Below the pieces are notes generated by a model. That model saw only the letters and a program-made list of their open reading frames with translations. It did no database searches and was not told where the DNA came from. The translations under genes and the position numbers were made by a program. 64,000 nucleotides of DNA from Hyposmocoma kahamanoa (lineage: Eukaryota > Arthropoda > Insecta > Lepidoptera > Cosmopterigidae), in contig NW_020654748.1 of the NCBI RefSeq assembly GCF_003589595.1, forward strand, positions 1,843,738 through 1,907,737, given 5' to 3'. Below, one piece after another: positions 1 through 13,400 of the stretch. The stretch's first letter is position 1; each line of letters starts with the position of its first letter.

Positions 1-1267
1 GAATGACTTTTCCTGTCGACCAAACAGCTGCAAAGCTTCTAATGTTTACGCCTAACCACACTTTTGCTCCAAATACAATAGTCGTTGACTAATCCCACGT
101 AACTCAACAATCCTCCCAGCGTCTCCAATGTCAACGCAAAAACCTTGTGACAAATTGCCTAAAGCTTAAATTTGTCTTAATTCAGATGAAATCGCAATTG
201 TTATTATTATCGAAGAAAATATCATCATCAAATATCATAAATCTATGAAAAACGTTTTATTGTTGAAATTGTTCACTTAACAAATTAACAGTCTTTCTGA
301 TACAGATCGGGTGCTGGCTTAAGCGAACCTATTTTCGGGTCGGATACAATGTAATTTAGTGTTTTCTAGCAACCTTGACGAGCCGGCAGATCCGTCAGCC
401 GATTTTTTTGAGATTTATGTTCTGCGTAATTTAAGCCTTAAGTATTTTGTAATCAGCCAAAATAAACATTCATATTTTATTGACATTACGACACCCGGTG
501 TAAGAAGTGGAGGTATATTCCCGCCTAGTTTTCACTCGCCAGGAATAGCGCAGGAATGAGGGGAGCATTATTTTGAAACTGGACGTGGTCGCCGACTTGT
601 ACAATTTCTATTTTAGGCGGAGTGTTAATTTGTAATGGCCTGAAAAATTTACCTGCACACTATTTGCCAGGAAGTATTGGTATTCAGAATCCAGCTCGTA
701 AGTTTTGGCCAGTGAACTTTGAGTGAAATCATGTAATAAATTATAATAACCAATCTCGAGTGTTTATCTGGAGTCGTAAAATCTGGTGAATCATAAGTTG
801 AAATAGGTCAAGATGATGTAACACACGAATTGATGGACGCAATCACACAACCACAATCTTTTAGACAAATGGTGTTAGCTCAAATCTATAAAGATCGCTT
901 CATAATGAATGTTCTACTCCAAATAAGTATTGGCATGATTGCATCTCATTGAACATTTGATTCGATCAATGAAGGTAAAGTAATAATTACTACCTACGCG
1001 CCTACGTTTAACGACTACCATCTTCGGTGAATCGTTTTTATTCGTATTGGGACTCGTATTTCGGTCGTATTGTAAAGATCTTGGCTTACCTACACGTCGT
1101 TAGTAAAGGTATAAAATACACCTACGCTATGTAGGAAAACTACTAGAACAGCGTGCAATGCACATCGTCGTTTAAAAGTCTGTGATCAGCCAATGCCGAA
1201 CAACATCATCTGATTCCATCCACTTTTACTTTTTACTTCCATCACTCAACACCTAATGTTCTTTCAG
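1..1267 (+). other. Lmpt: Upstream Lmpt intron sequence, nothing recognised
   Basis: AT-rich intron ending in the acceptor at 1267. The 66-codon frame at 359-559 shows no known domain. No repeat family seen elsewhere in the window was found here. Confidence 0.6.
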
Positions 1268-1442
1268 GATTTGTCGTACAAAGACAAGCACTGGCACGAG
1301 GCGTGTTTCCTGTGTGCGAAGTGTCGCGTCTCCCTAGTGGATAAGCAGTTCGGCTCCAAGCTCGACAAGATCTACTGTGGCAACTGCTATGATGCCCAGT
1401 TCGCCAGCCGCTGTGATGGCTGCGGTGACGTCTTCCGTGCTG
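1268..1442 (+). CDS. Lmpt: Lmpt coding exon: LIM1 second part and first zinc pair of LIM2
   Basis: The acceptor TTCTTTCAG ends at 1267 and the donor GTAAGT starts at 1443. The exon begins in phase 0 with DLSYKDKHWHEACF, carries the LIM1 ligands HEAC, LC, KC and CGNC, and ends with CDGC, the first zinc pair of LIM2, leaving one base (phase 1). The ATG seen at 1256 precedes the acceptor and is not the start. The next coding exon is about 46.8 kb downstream. Confidence 0.92.
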
Positions 1443-4400
1443 GTAAGTCTATCCTGAGTGTTGGATACAAACATGTTGAGTAATGCCGTGCGTTATGCTC
1501 ATGTAATGTCGGGCTTCGGATTCGAAGATTTCAGGTTTAAGTCCTGGCACGATAGAAAATATTTAAGATCATTATTTTCCGTCTGATTGCAGTTTTTGTT
1601 ACGATTTTATTTACTGCATTAGTACTTCAGTTACGCCAGTCTGGTGGCGTGAGTTATCAACATATTGGCGTGACTTGACGAGAACTTGATTGACATATTT
1701 TCGAAGGGAATTACGGTTCAGATTCTATTAATAGGCACATGCAACTTGCATCAACCTGTAATTTTATAGCACAATCAATCGCATATTATGACATACCTTT
1801 TTTCTTAAACTATCTTGTGAAATATCCAGAATAATGTTATAAACGCGAAAGTAACTCTATTACGTTGTCACTCCTCAGCCGCTGAACATTTGACAATTTG
1901 AGGGTCGTATTCTAGAACTCTCGTATTCTTGAGCATTGATCAAGTCAGGACTTGAATATTGCAGTGAGCATTGAAAATCATACTCAAGTCCTTGCCATTA
2001 GGGTCGTATTTCCAGTGTTTGAAATCATACTCAAGTCTGCTCAAATCCTGACTTAAGCATTAAGTAGAGTTCTGGAATACGACCTTAGGTCTTTGATGAA
2101 TTTTGGTATAGATAGAGGGGACCTACGACAAGTAGGTACATAGGCTACTTTTTGTCAGAAAAATAAATATTAAAAGAGGTGAAGTAGGGGATGATAGTTA
2201 TATTTCTCAAGTTGTACAGACCACTGTACTTCGGTACAGGCCACTCGAAATACTTATTCCACGCAGACAAATCCGCGTGCACCAACTAGAAAAAAACTAT
2301 CATATCGCACTGCTATCACAATAGTGTATTTAACAAAGATGCACATCGTGAGATCCGTTGGTTCGTACCGTGGCTTAGTTGGTGTATCGCCTGTCACGGT
2401 TTGCTAGGAGACGTTGGTTCGAATCTAGTCAGATCGAAGCGAATTTTTTCGAAGTGTCGATCTTTATTTAATAATTATAACAAACTAATGAAGTAATTTC
2501 ACAAGAAAACAATTGAATATCATCGTAGTGAAACAACATTCAATAAAACTTAATTACAAAAGCAGGAAATGTTCGTGACGTCATTCAAAATCTATCAGAA
2601 CGGAAATATATCGATTTATTTACACGTTTAAGTCATTCTTTCACCATACAAGGCATAATGATGAATTGCATCTATTATAGACCCTATTCAAGAATATTAC
2701 ACATATCTCCTCACACTTAGAAGTATTTCTTAAACATAGATAATAAACAACAATATTAATAGCAATTTCAAGTTAAACAACTCTTAAAATTATAATCAGG
2801 TACTTTTAACAAGACTTTACTGAAGTTTTATTTTGCTCAGTATAATTGTAACCTTTTTAAGAAAAACCGACCTCAAACATTCGTGGAATTACGTCTATTT
2901 CCCAAGCTTTATTGAAATCGGTTATCGGTAACTGTGTGAAACCAGATTCATCCCCTAATCTGTCACCCTTAGAGGTACTTAGGAAACTTTCTTCAAATTT
3001 AAATGAGACCAAAACTGAGCTAAGCTGGTACTACTTATTAGACATAGTTAGTTCCGCGAGTTGGCACTAGATGGCGTTGTACTGTTTCGCACACTTTCTG
3101 AATCGCGGTGTTAAGATTTTTCTCCGCAGTATGACTACCTACTAACCCCGAATCGAACGTTAGTTCTAACTCCAATAAACCCATTCGTGTGCTGCTAAAA
3201 AATATTCCTAGACCTTTTTCTGTAAAAATAAACTTAATTCGCTTTTGACCTCGGGTTGGTTGTACTCTAAATTTCACATAGCAGTAACTAATAGACACAA
3301 CACATGAACGTTACGTTAACCATTCATGTTTCTTTCAATATAGCGATCTTGTAACTCAATACTGGCCATATAAAGGCATCAAGAAGCTGTGTGAGTAAAA
3401 ACCATTGCCATTGCCACGACCTCGTTATCTCTGCCTTTGCAGAGAGTATGGTAATAAGAATTTTTAGGAGAAGAAATCTTTTTTTGTAAATATTTAATGT
3501 TTATCTTGTTATTTTATTCTTTTCATTGCATTGATATTATTATAGCATTAGGACATTTTTCCAGAACAACGGTTTCACACTGGTAATGTAGCTCCAGTCT
3601 TTTTGTTTTATGATACCGTGTGACGGGACGAACAATTCAAGTAAGCGACACACCTGTCTGTAACAGTTGCTGGTTACGCACTAAATCCTCTTTGGTATAT
3701 GCAGTAGAGGCCTGCTCTTTGGTCGGCCGCTTAGAAAAAATAATACGTCATCATTCATTCTAATTATTCCTCTTGTCAAGTTTATCCGCAATTTTTCTGC
3801 AATAAATAAACCGCTTCGCGTTCATCTACGCCGACTAGCATCCAGGTGAGTGGATCTCTGCCGCCCTTTAAATTCCCTTTGGATCCAACTCCCGCGCTAG
3901 CCGTTCGCATTTTTCGCATAGTACCTTTGGCTATTTACACGCCCTACCAGTTGCAATGCCACTCGGAACTTAAAATCGCTGTGGGATACTTAACGTGTCT
4001 TTTAATACCAGTTTAATTAAATTATCGGTGGAATTTGCCAGTTGTTACTCATGATTGGAGGACATTATGTTTAATGTCCTCCAATCAAATAAGTTTTATT
4101 TCCTAAGCAAACAGATGACAAAATTGATGCCCAATAAATTTTAAACGTAGTCTTGTTAAACAAAACCCACGCGCCACCTCAAACCGAAGATGACACAAAC
4201 AAAAAAACAACGCGGAAACGACCATCTATGATTCATATTATAATATTAACTATTGTTATTTTTAGTTTCAATATCAAAATAAGTGGATGTACTTAACGAG
4301 AAATGTGAAAAAGATCTTTTATTTTGCACATGAAATCAAATACTGTCGTAACTCAAAAATGGTGGTATTGAGAAAACACGATTTGAAAGTTTTTTATATT

Positions 4401-7400
4401 TATTATTTTATAGTAATTTATATTCACGTTTACAAGTGGATTACTGATTTATTATGTATAAACAAAACTAATTCCATTATTTTCAATAAGATTAATTCAA
4501 TATGTTCTTTATAATTTTCAGATCGTTTGCGATTTATTGATTTATTAAGTATTTACTTAATAAGTAGCAGTAGGGCTCCTTGTGAAAAAGTTCGTTCAGG
4601 AAAGTACTGCCACATTATCTATTTCTGCCGACAAGCAGTAGCGTGAGCATTACTGCGTTCCGGTTTCGAAGGGCAAGGGAGCAAGTGTAATTGCAGGTCC
4701 ATGGAACTTATGTCTTAGGGTGTGAAGTGCAGTGACAGTGTCCCTCATATCTTTGTGATTTAGATTCTGAGTGGTATTGCTACTGTTATGGATAGGCGTG
4801 AAAGGGTTGTAACCCTAACTAGCCGTGAACAGGTTCACGGCAATGAAATGGGAAACTTCCGGTCCACAAAATTTATTAAAGAAGTAAAGTTTAAAGAAAG
4901 GGCTGTAACAATAAAAGGTAAATGTAAAAAAACAGGTACAACAGTATAAAACACTCCCTACACTTTATTATTAAGGCACTTACCCCTAAATGGGCCGAGA
5001 AACTGAATTACAGAAATAGATACATGAAGGGTGTAGACTTATAAATTATTACACATGATTAGCTTATTAACAGCTCTGACTGTTGTGGCGGTCGAGCTGG
5101 GAGTGACCGTGGTACGAAAACAAAATGAGAAAGTGAAGGAAGATGGAACAATTCGAATTTAAAATTTAAATGCAAGTAAAATAAAAAAAATGATAAGATA
5201 CAAGAGGATAGAGGCGATACAAAAAGGTGAGATGACGGTGTAAGGAGGTCACACCGTCACAGGCGTGTCGCTTACCATCAGACGCACGACTTGTTCGACC
5301 CGTCACTTTGTCCTTATAAAAAAAACTACCCTCTTCATATAATTACAGCGTTTAAACATACAACATACGGTATTACATCTGATATACATGACAATTACGA
5401 TGTACGTAACATTTGCAATAATGGTAATGAAATAAATTACATAAACTTAAACTGACCCACGGCACCCATTACGCCATCACGTGCCGGTAATCCAGAGGTT
5501 AAAGAATCGCCATGTACCCTATGGACGGGGAAGCTAACCAGTCCCGAATAAGTCTCTGGAAAGAGAGATACCCCACGGCATCACTCATCCCGCTATCGGA
5601 ACACCTCCCTCCTGGGCATGATCTACCTTAACAAACTTGGAAGTCCCTAAATAGACTGTGAACCCCAGTCGGCCGGAGCAAGGAGTGCATGCACGGGTGG
5701 GGTTACATATCTTAGAGCGCATGTTTGTGGTATCTCTCCCCGGACTATGGCACATGTTTTGTCCTGCCTTGCGTGACCCTACACCTGCACACGCTAGGAC
5801 CTGTACAACGCCACTGATAATGATGTCTCAGTCACTAAGTACTCATCACAAATATAAACGTCATAGTAGACACGCCAAGAACAAGAAGATTGATTAGTTA
5901 ATTAATTAACAATTCTAATATTTTTTCTACAAAGTTGTTTCTCGTGTACATGGGACATGTCTAGATATTGAATTTTACTATCAATGATATTGTATTCGTT
6001 GAAAATTGATTGATTGATTGATTGAAAGATCTAATTACCAATACGATTTTATTTATAGGTTAAAGGCTCTTTGTGATTCTTGGCATCGGGACACTAAAAA
6101 GTGCCACTGCTTTCTATCAAATTACGAGTATTTGATAAGTCTTTTAGATGTTTCTTTATATTTAAAACAAATTAGATGTGACGAACGGACGGGAGTGATG
6201 GACAAGCAAATCATTACTTATGCAATAACTTCCATTTTTTGAATTTTAATACGTTACACTAAAAACTGGATTTTAATTTGTAACTTTTAAACCAATCAAC
6301 TTGAACACGTGACATGACATACATAGCTGTTCAGCCCTCCTTGTCATAACGAACGCATTTGCAATTTGGTAACTTTCGAAATATTGTCCCATATTATCAA
6401 CCCATTTATATTTCCCACTACTGGGCATTGGTCACCTCTCGATTGGGACCTCACAGGTTTCCCAATTGTCCTGAACTTTCTTCGACGTGCAGGCTTCATT
6501 GCGTTGTTTTACTTCATTGAAAAGAACATGATAAATTTCAAATAGTAGATAGGTACGGTAGGTCAAAACCATTTGGCTACCACGACGTTGTCTCATCTTT
6601 TAGCCTATACATCAGTCCACTGACATTTGTCCATAGCACAGTGCCGTAACCTTAGAATAATAACGCATAGAATGATAGTTTCATATCAAACGAACTGTCA
6701 CAAGTGAGGCAAAAATCAAATTCATGTAGTTTTAGTAGTAGGTTAATTTTCGGTTTAAGTGAATATTTATATAAAAATACAAGTTGAAACGCGTTACTTC
6801 CTCGTGGAATGTGATGTTAGTATCTATTTTATGTTTGTCTGACGTATTTTTACACTCATTTACCGCACATTTCGTCGTTTTTGTGTGCAAGTTGACTTTG
6901 AGCACTGAAGGCCCGCCCGCTCGTGTAGGCCCTTTGGGAGCGCTTCAATTTGCCTCACTTAGCGTGTGCGGGCTAGGTTTCTATGCGTTATTATTCTAAG
7001 GCCGTAACTATGTTTTAATTATAGTGCCCCTCCCTATCAACCTCTTGGTTATACGGGAACTGCAAGCAAACCTACACAGGGAGTTAATTCAGTCCACAGA
7101 TCAGTCCGTTTACAGACTTAATTCTGGGGCTCAAAAGGCAAGTGCTTGAGAGAGAAGAAATTTAAAATAAATAGAATATTTTAAATTTCTTATCAAGGGT
7201 GTTAATTTGAATGCGTTACTTTAAGAATAGATGAAAGCCAGTGTGTGAATATGAAGGAAATGTGTTGTGAAATCAACCTGCAAAATTTGTACATACAATC
7301 CATTTTTTGCGTTTCAATAACTTTGTGCTTTAAGATACGAGTTTGAGAAAGTAAGGCGACGATAATGAATGTGTAAGGATTTTAGAAACGTTTATACGAT

Positions 7401-10400
7401 TTTAACACTGTATAACTCACTTATTCGTAGCACTCTCGAGTATGCAACTCCTGTCTGGAATCCGAACTATCAAGTTCATGCAGAAAGAATAGAAAGTATA
7501 CAACGGGCATTTACTCGTTTTCTGGCGTATAAGGATAGGCAATGCCCATATAGAGCTGACTACCGCAGGCGCTTGCTTTATTTTAAACTGGAGAGGTTGG
7601 AAACTAGGAGGAAAATTTTTGACCTGAGTTTGCTGTACAAATTATTACATGGACAGCTCGATATGCCCTGCACGACGTCTCAGATTGGTTTGGCGGTACC
7701 TAGAAGACTTCCTCGTTATCCAGCACAAAAAATATTTTCGGTTCCGGTGTCTCGTACTAATGTTGGCCATTTTTCTCCGCTCAATCGTTGCATGCGAACT
7801 TTTAATGACATTAACTCAGATGAGATTGACATCTTTCACGACTCGTATAAAATGTTCAGGAGGAATGTAAGGGAACATTTAGTGTAAATATTAATTCGTT
7901 TATAATTGCATAATAATTTTTAAGTTCATATATTTTACTTTTTTTCCATTTTTATATAATTTTTAGTTTTCTTTGAATTGCTGATGTTACCTTTCCAGAG
8001 TGTTGTATACTCCTATAAGGACGTAACATACTGTACTTAACCATTTAGATAAGATTGTGTAATATTGTCTATGTATACGTCGATGGTGTATCAAATAAAT
8101 AAATAAATAAATAAATAGATAAGTTTTTAAAAATAATGATTTAGTTTCGCTAAAATGTCGATTGTGTTACTTATGATAACATAACACACCTCACAGATAA
8201 CTTAAAACTTTCTGTGTACAATCAACGGTGCAAAATGAATTGTATAGAAATGTAATGATGTGCTTGTTAAGATACAAGTAGAATTCGTTTCGGCAATAAT
8301 ACATACCGCATTATTATTACAGTAGTGTTGTAACTCAAAATATGTAAACTTCAAAATTACATCACTATTGAATTTAAAATTTAACTCTCTAATTACAATA
8401 TTTTAAGAAACAAATTAAAAGATATCTATTCTGGCCAAAACAGGTCTTACTCAAAAATATGAAATTAATTTTTCCGTTATATATATATCTCTGTAATAAA
8501 CTTTAACCTATATATACATTTTAATTAATGATCTTTCACTGGAAGTGAGTAATTCGTTTTTCATCGATTCAGAAAAAATACAGTTTTTGAGTTAATACAC
8601 TATTGTGTTAACAGTGCGAAATTAAGGTGGATAAAATATAGAAACACTTAATCAAACGCTTTGACAATTTAATAACACCTACCTCTAAGATACGGTACAT
8701 GCACCGTTACGAGCAAAATTACAAATGCCACAGGAATGCCACGGTTTTTTTTCTGTACAGTTAGTCGCACTAATTCCGAATTAATTTGCCAAAAGTTCGA
8801 CGGGGTCACATCGCTTCTTGTAACTTATGAACTAGTTTAGCAATTGTGCTATTGAGGTCATAGGAAAATATGTAATGGCGGCCTTTATTGCCTTTCAGTC
8901 AAAATTGTCCTTATTATAACAATCCAACGTTTACATTACATCCGAAATAATCTCAGTACACAGTACTAAAAACACCGACCTTAAAAGTGAGTGGAATTAC
9001 ATCTGTTTGCCAAGTTTTATTGAAATCGGTTACCGGAAAGTGTGCGAAAGCTGATTCATCCCCTAGTTTGCCACCCTTAGAGGTGGAATATTTTCTTCAA
9101 ATTTAAATGGGACTAACACTGAGATACCCTCGTTCCACCAAAAACAAAAATCATCAAAATGCGTTCACAAATGCCGCTGGAGTAATCTACGCAATTATAC
9201 AAAAAAAAATACAGTCTAATTGAAAACTTTTTTGAGTCGGTTTAAAAAACTATATTGGAAATAAACACAACATATAAAAACGTCTCTACATCCACGTTAT
9301 GACTTATGTGCAACGGTCGGAATAGGACGTCACGCGGGTTTTGCATAATAATGATAGAAAATAACACTTGGTCCACATCATTTATTGTAAAAGGTATAAC
9401 AGTAGGGAAAAAGTGAAGGAAAAGAAAGAAGAAAGGAACAGGCTGTAACAAATATAAAAACAGGTATAATAATATAAAAACCCTCCTTACAGATTAGACT
9501 AACTTAAGTGAACTTACCCAAAAAGGGCCCGAATATAATATATTGCTGCTTTTTAGTTTAGGCTTACATGATTGAAGGTCTTTTCTCCTCGAGAATTTTG
9601 ATGGGAGTGGCGACGGAACGAAGCAAAGTAAGAATGACAAAGAAAAAGAATTAGAGAACGATTCAAAATTTCAAAAATAAGTGGCCAGGAACTAGAGAAA
9701 AGGCTATAGAAGGTGGTATGACGATGAAGGAGGTTACGGCTAAAAAGTAGTTGAAAAACCAAATACGAAGATACGACAACAAACTTAGTTGGTATAGCGT
9801 CTGGCACAGTATGCTAGAAGACGTCGGTTCGAATCCAGCTGAATCGAAGGATTTCTTTCTGAGTGTTCGGTATTTGTATTAATAATTATTTATTCGAATT
9901 CCAAGTTCCCGGAAATAAATTTACTGCATCGTAGGATAAAACTATTCACCTAGAAACTTACTTACTTTACTTACTTACTTACTTACTTTGGTAAAAGTTT
10001 AGTTATCTTTACATGCTGCTACTAGAATTACTTTAAAATCAAACTTCAACTTCAGGTGAGTAGTTTTATCTTACGGTGCAGTAAAACTATTCGTATAGAT
10101 ACATTTTTCTACTCGTTTGGAAACACTTTATTCCAACTAGTCATAGTTCCGACCAGGCTATTTACTAAGTCAGCCACGTTTACAGTCAAAATTTAAACAA
10201 ATTTCAAAATATTTTCCGACGACTGCATGTCGCTCGAGAGGCCAATCCTCACCGACGCGACGATTCTTTCATCGACCATGAGTCATATTCATATTTTGAC
10301 ACTGATATCAAGTTGATGTTCTTAAATAGGGCATAGAATACGGCCGCGGCAAGGTCGCTCGCGACAAAAGGTATCCGGCACAATTATTGATGGCTACAGG

Positions 10401-13400
10401 TTTATAAAACTGCACACTATGCCGCTGTTAGTTGACGGGCTTTTTTTTTCACTCATACTGGGTATCTCAATCTGGGGTCCTGTCTACCATCTTTCAGTTC
10501 CTCCACTCGCTTCAGTCTCTTTAAACACGCTCGTTGTTTCTTGTTGTTACGTTCGGCCTGGGTATTTTAAGGACATCCTCAATCTGGTTGAGATTTATGC
10601 GTCAAGGTCGACCTTTATCACGTTTCCATTCACTTGGCTTGGTAAATTTGGGTGGTTATACTTGTAACATTTATACCGTCCATGCGACCAAACCGATGAA
10701 TCATTCCATCCATTTTCTATTTCAGTCACTACATCATTTGTCGCATAAAGCTAAGAAACAATTTTAATATTAGAATGCTCCACAAATCTGTGTGGTCTTT
10801 GTTACACAAACTACTCACGTACAAGTCCTATTTATACCGGTAAATGACGACCTAAATTGGACGATTCTATTTTCAGTGGTTGCCAGGCTTACGAAAATTT
10901 CCCGAATTTCTGTTCTATGCGCGACGCAAAACGTTTCGCAAAAGATTTCAATGTTTTTGCTACGAATTTTCTATAATAATACTAAGAAGTATTGGCTCAT
11001 TATTATATAAGTAGCTCAGATGGTAAGAGCAGTGGCCGCGGTGTGGCAAAAGACGCTTGTTCGAGTCCAGTCAGATCGAAGGAATTTTTCTTTATATTTT
11101 TCGATCTTCGTATCGATAATGATGACAAACTGGTGGAGTTTTTTCACAAAAATAAAATATAATTTCACAAAAGGCCGTGGTAACCTAATGGTTTTTCCTA
11201 CCGCCTCTCGAACAAAGGCCGTGGGTTCGAATCCGGTCTCGCACCTCTGAATTTCTCGGCGTTTATGTGCGAAATTTAATTTGAAATTTACCATGAGTTT
11301 TTCGATGAAGAAAAACATCGTAATGAAACTTACACGTCGAAGAAGTTTCACAGCCCACATCCCCAACCTGCATTAATTAGGCTAGCGTGGCAGACTATGG
11401 CCTAAATCTTCTCCCGAGAGGAGATCTGTACCCAACAGTGGGACGTACGAACGCGTTGATGATAATTAACTAACATAAATATTATAACACATTAAATCAG
11501 TAGTATTTTGGTTTGAAATCAACCGATAACATGAGCCGTTTTACATCACCCCGGCGCTATACAAGAATTGTATATTTACCTCAGATGATGCGGCCATTTT
11601 TTATTTCTTGCAATTCACACGTAGGTATCCTTAATAATGCTAAGTGCCTACATCAAACATATGAAATTCAGGATTTCATAAAATACGACGTTCCTACAAA
11701 TGTTATGACAATATGACAAGTTTGGTGCGAAATTGCAATGTTTTTTCAATATGGCGGTTGACAGTCTTCTTATTTGTATTGATCCACGGCACGACGAACA
11801 AATCAACCCCATTTACGTTTGTACCAGGGCCATTTAAAGATTGCTGGATCTTTTTTCGTATTATGAGTTTATGACGCATGCTATGGATATTATTGTCATA
11901 ATCGTGTTTTTTAAACATGTCAAACATTTCAGAGATGACGTGAAAACATGTTTACTTTCAAGATTTTAAACACGCTCTAGTCGTATTGTGAATGGAGCCC
12001 TCACATACACATACATTTTTCATAATAAACGTTGGGCGTTTCATAAGTTATCACATTTTGTAATCTTTAGCCGAGAAATGTAAAAGCGTACTTGTGCGCT
12101 TACACGACATGAATTGATGAAAACTAAAATACCTACCGGCGCGCTATGATGGCCGTTTTGACAGTTTTCAATAGTGAGGTCAACTCTCAATTCATTATCG
12201 AAAAAAATATAATTAAATGCGACTCGCATCTATATATATCTATAAGTTTTTAGATTTATAACTAGTATTGCAAGGGGTAGCTGATTAAAGTTTTAATAAA
12301 ACGAAAATAAAAAATGTTTACTTAATGCCTCGTCAATTCAAAACTGCTTTGTTTTGCATTGAGCTTTGACGCGAGTTTGCCGAAGGTAGAAGTTGTGCTG
12401 GACAGCGATCCTATAAGTGACGATCGCATTAGATTTCATTTATAAAAGTTTCGAATTTCGAAAAACAAATGCCGAGTTGTGTCGTAAAATTGTGCATCCA
12501 TAAAGTTTACTGCACGTCACTATTGACAACAATGCACAGCAATTAGCTCCTTCAAAGTAGTTATGAATTAATACGAAACGTGATGAGCGGGTAAACGTCA
12601 AAACGGCTATCATACGAGTAGAGTGCCGGTACTATAAACACAAATTAACTTCAACATTTAGACATTTTACAAATTGCCATATGTTCAAATTTTGAAGGCG
12701 ACGCGTGTAAAACAATGGAAACCCACATGAGATAAGTTGATGTCATTCTTGCCACGTGCTTAAGTCTGACTTAGGTTCAGGTGTTAATCTAAATTGCACG
12801 TAGGTTCGATTGGTTTGTTTTATAAACAATATAATTACATTATGCAATATGGAAATTTTTTCTATTGATTTACATTATATAGTATGTATACAAGAATAAA
12901 TTTAGTTTAGGTTTAATATGTATGTACCGTTGGTTTTTATTTTACATGCTTTTGGAGTATGTAAGTACACGCTGATTTTTATAATGAAATTACGACCGGA
13001 CGCTCCTTGTGAGAGTTCGTTAGGGTACTAGTGACAGGGCCTCTCAGATCTTCGCGATTTAGAGCCCTAACTCACCGGGACGCCAGTGAATACTTCAGCA
13101 GTGAATATTTGGCTACCTCTGGCAACCGACAGTCGCCAAACTTAGTAGCCATGCCACGTATGTCGAGTGCCTACGGCGACTGTCTGGCGACTGTAGTGAG
13201 GGAAGCGCGGTTTACACGCGTACATTTTGTTGGCTACGTCGCCAGCGCGCCAGAGTAGTCCACATAGGGGAGCGTCGGTAGTGGCCACGGTTCCAAATTG
13301 GCGACGTCGCCAATCGGTAGCCAAGTGAGGTAGCCGTCATACATTTTATTAGAAATTTTTGGCTGCGTAGCTGACGACGTCGCCATGGCGTCCCGGTGAG

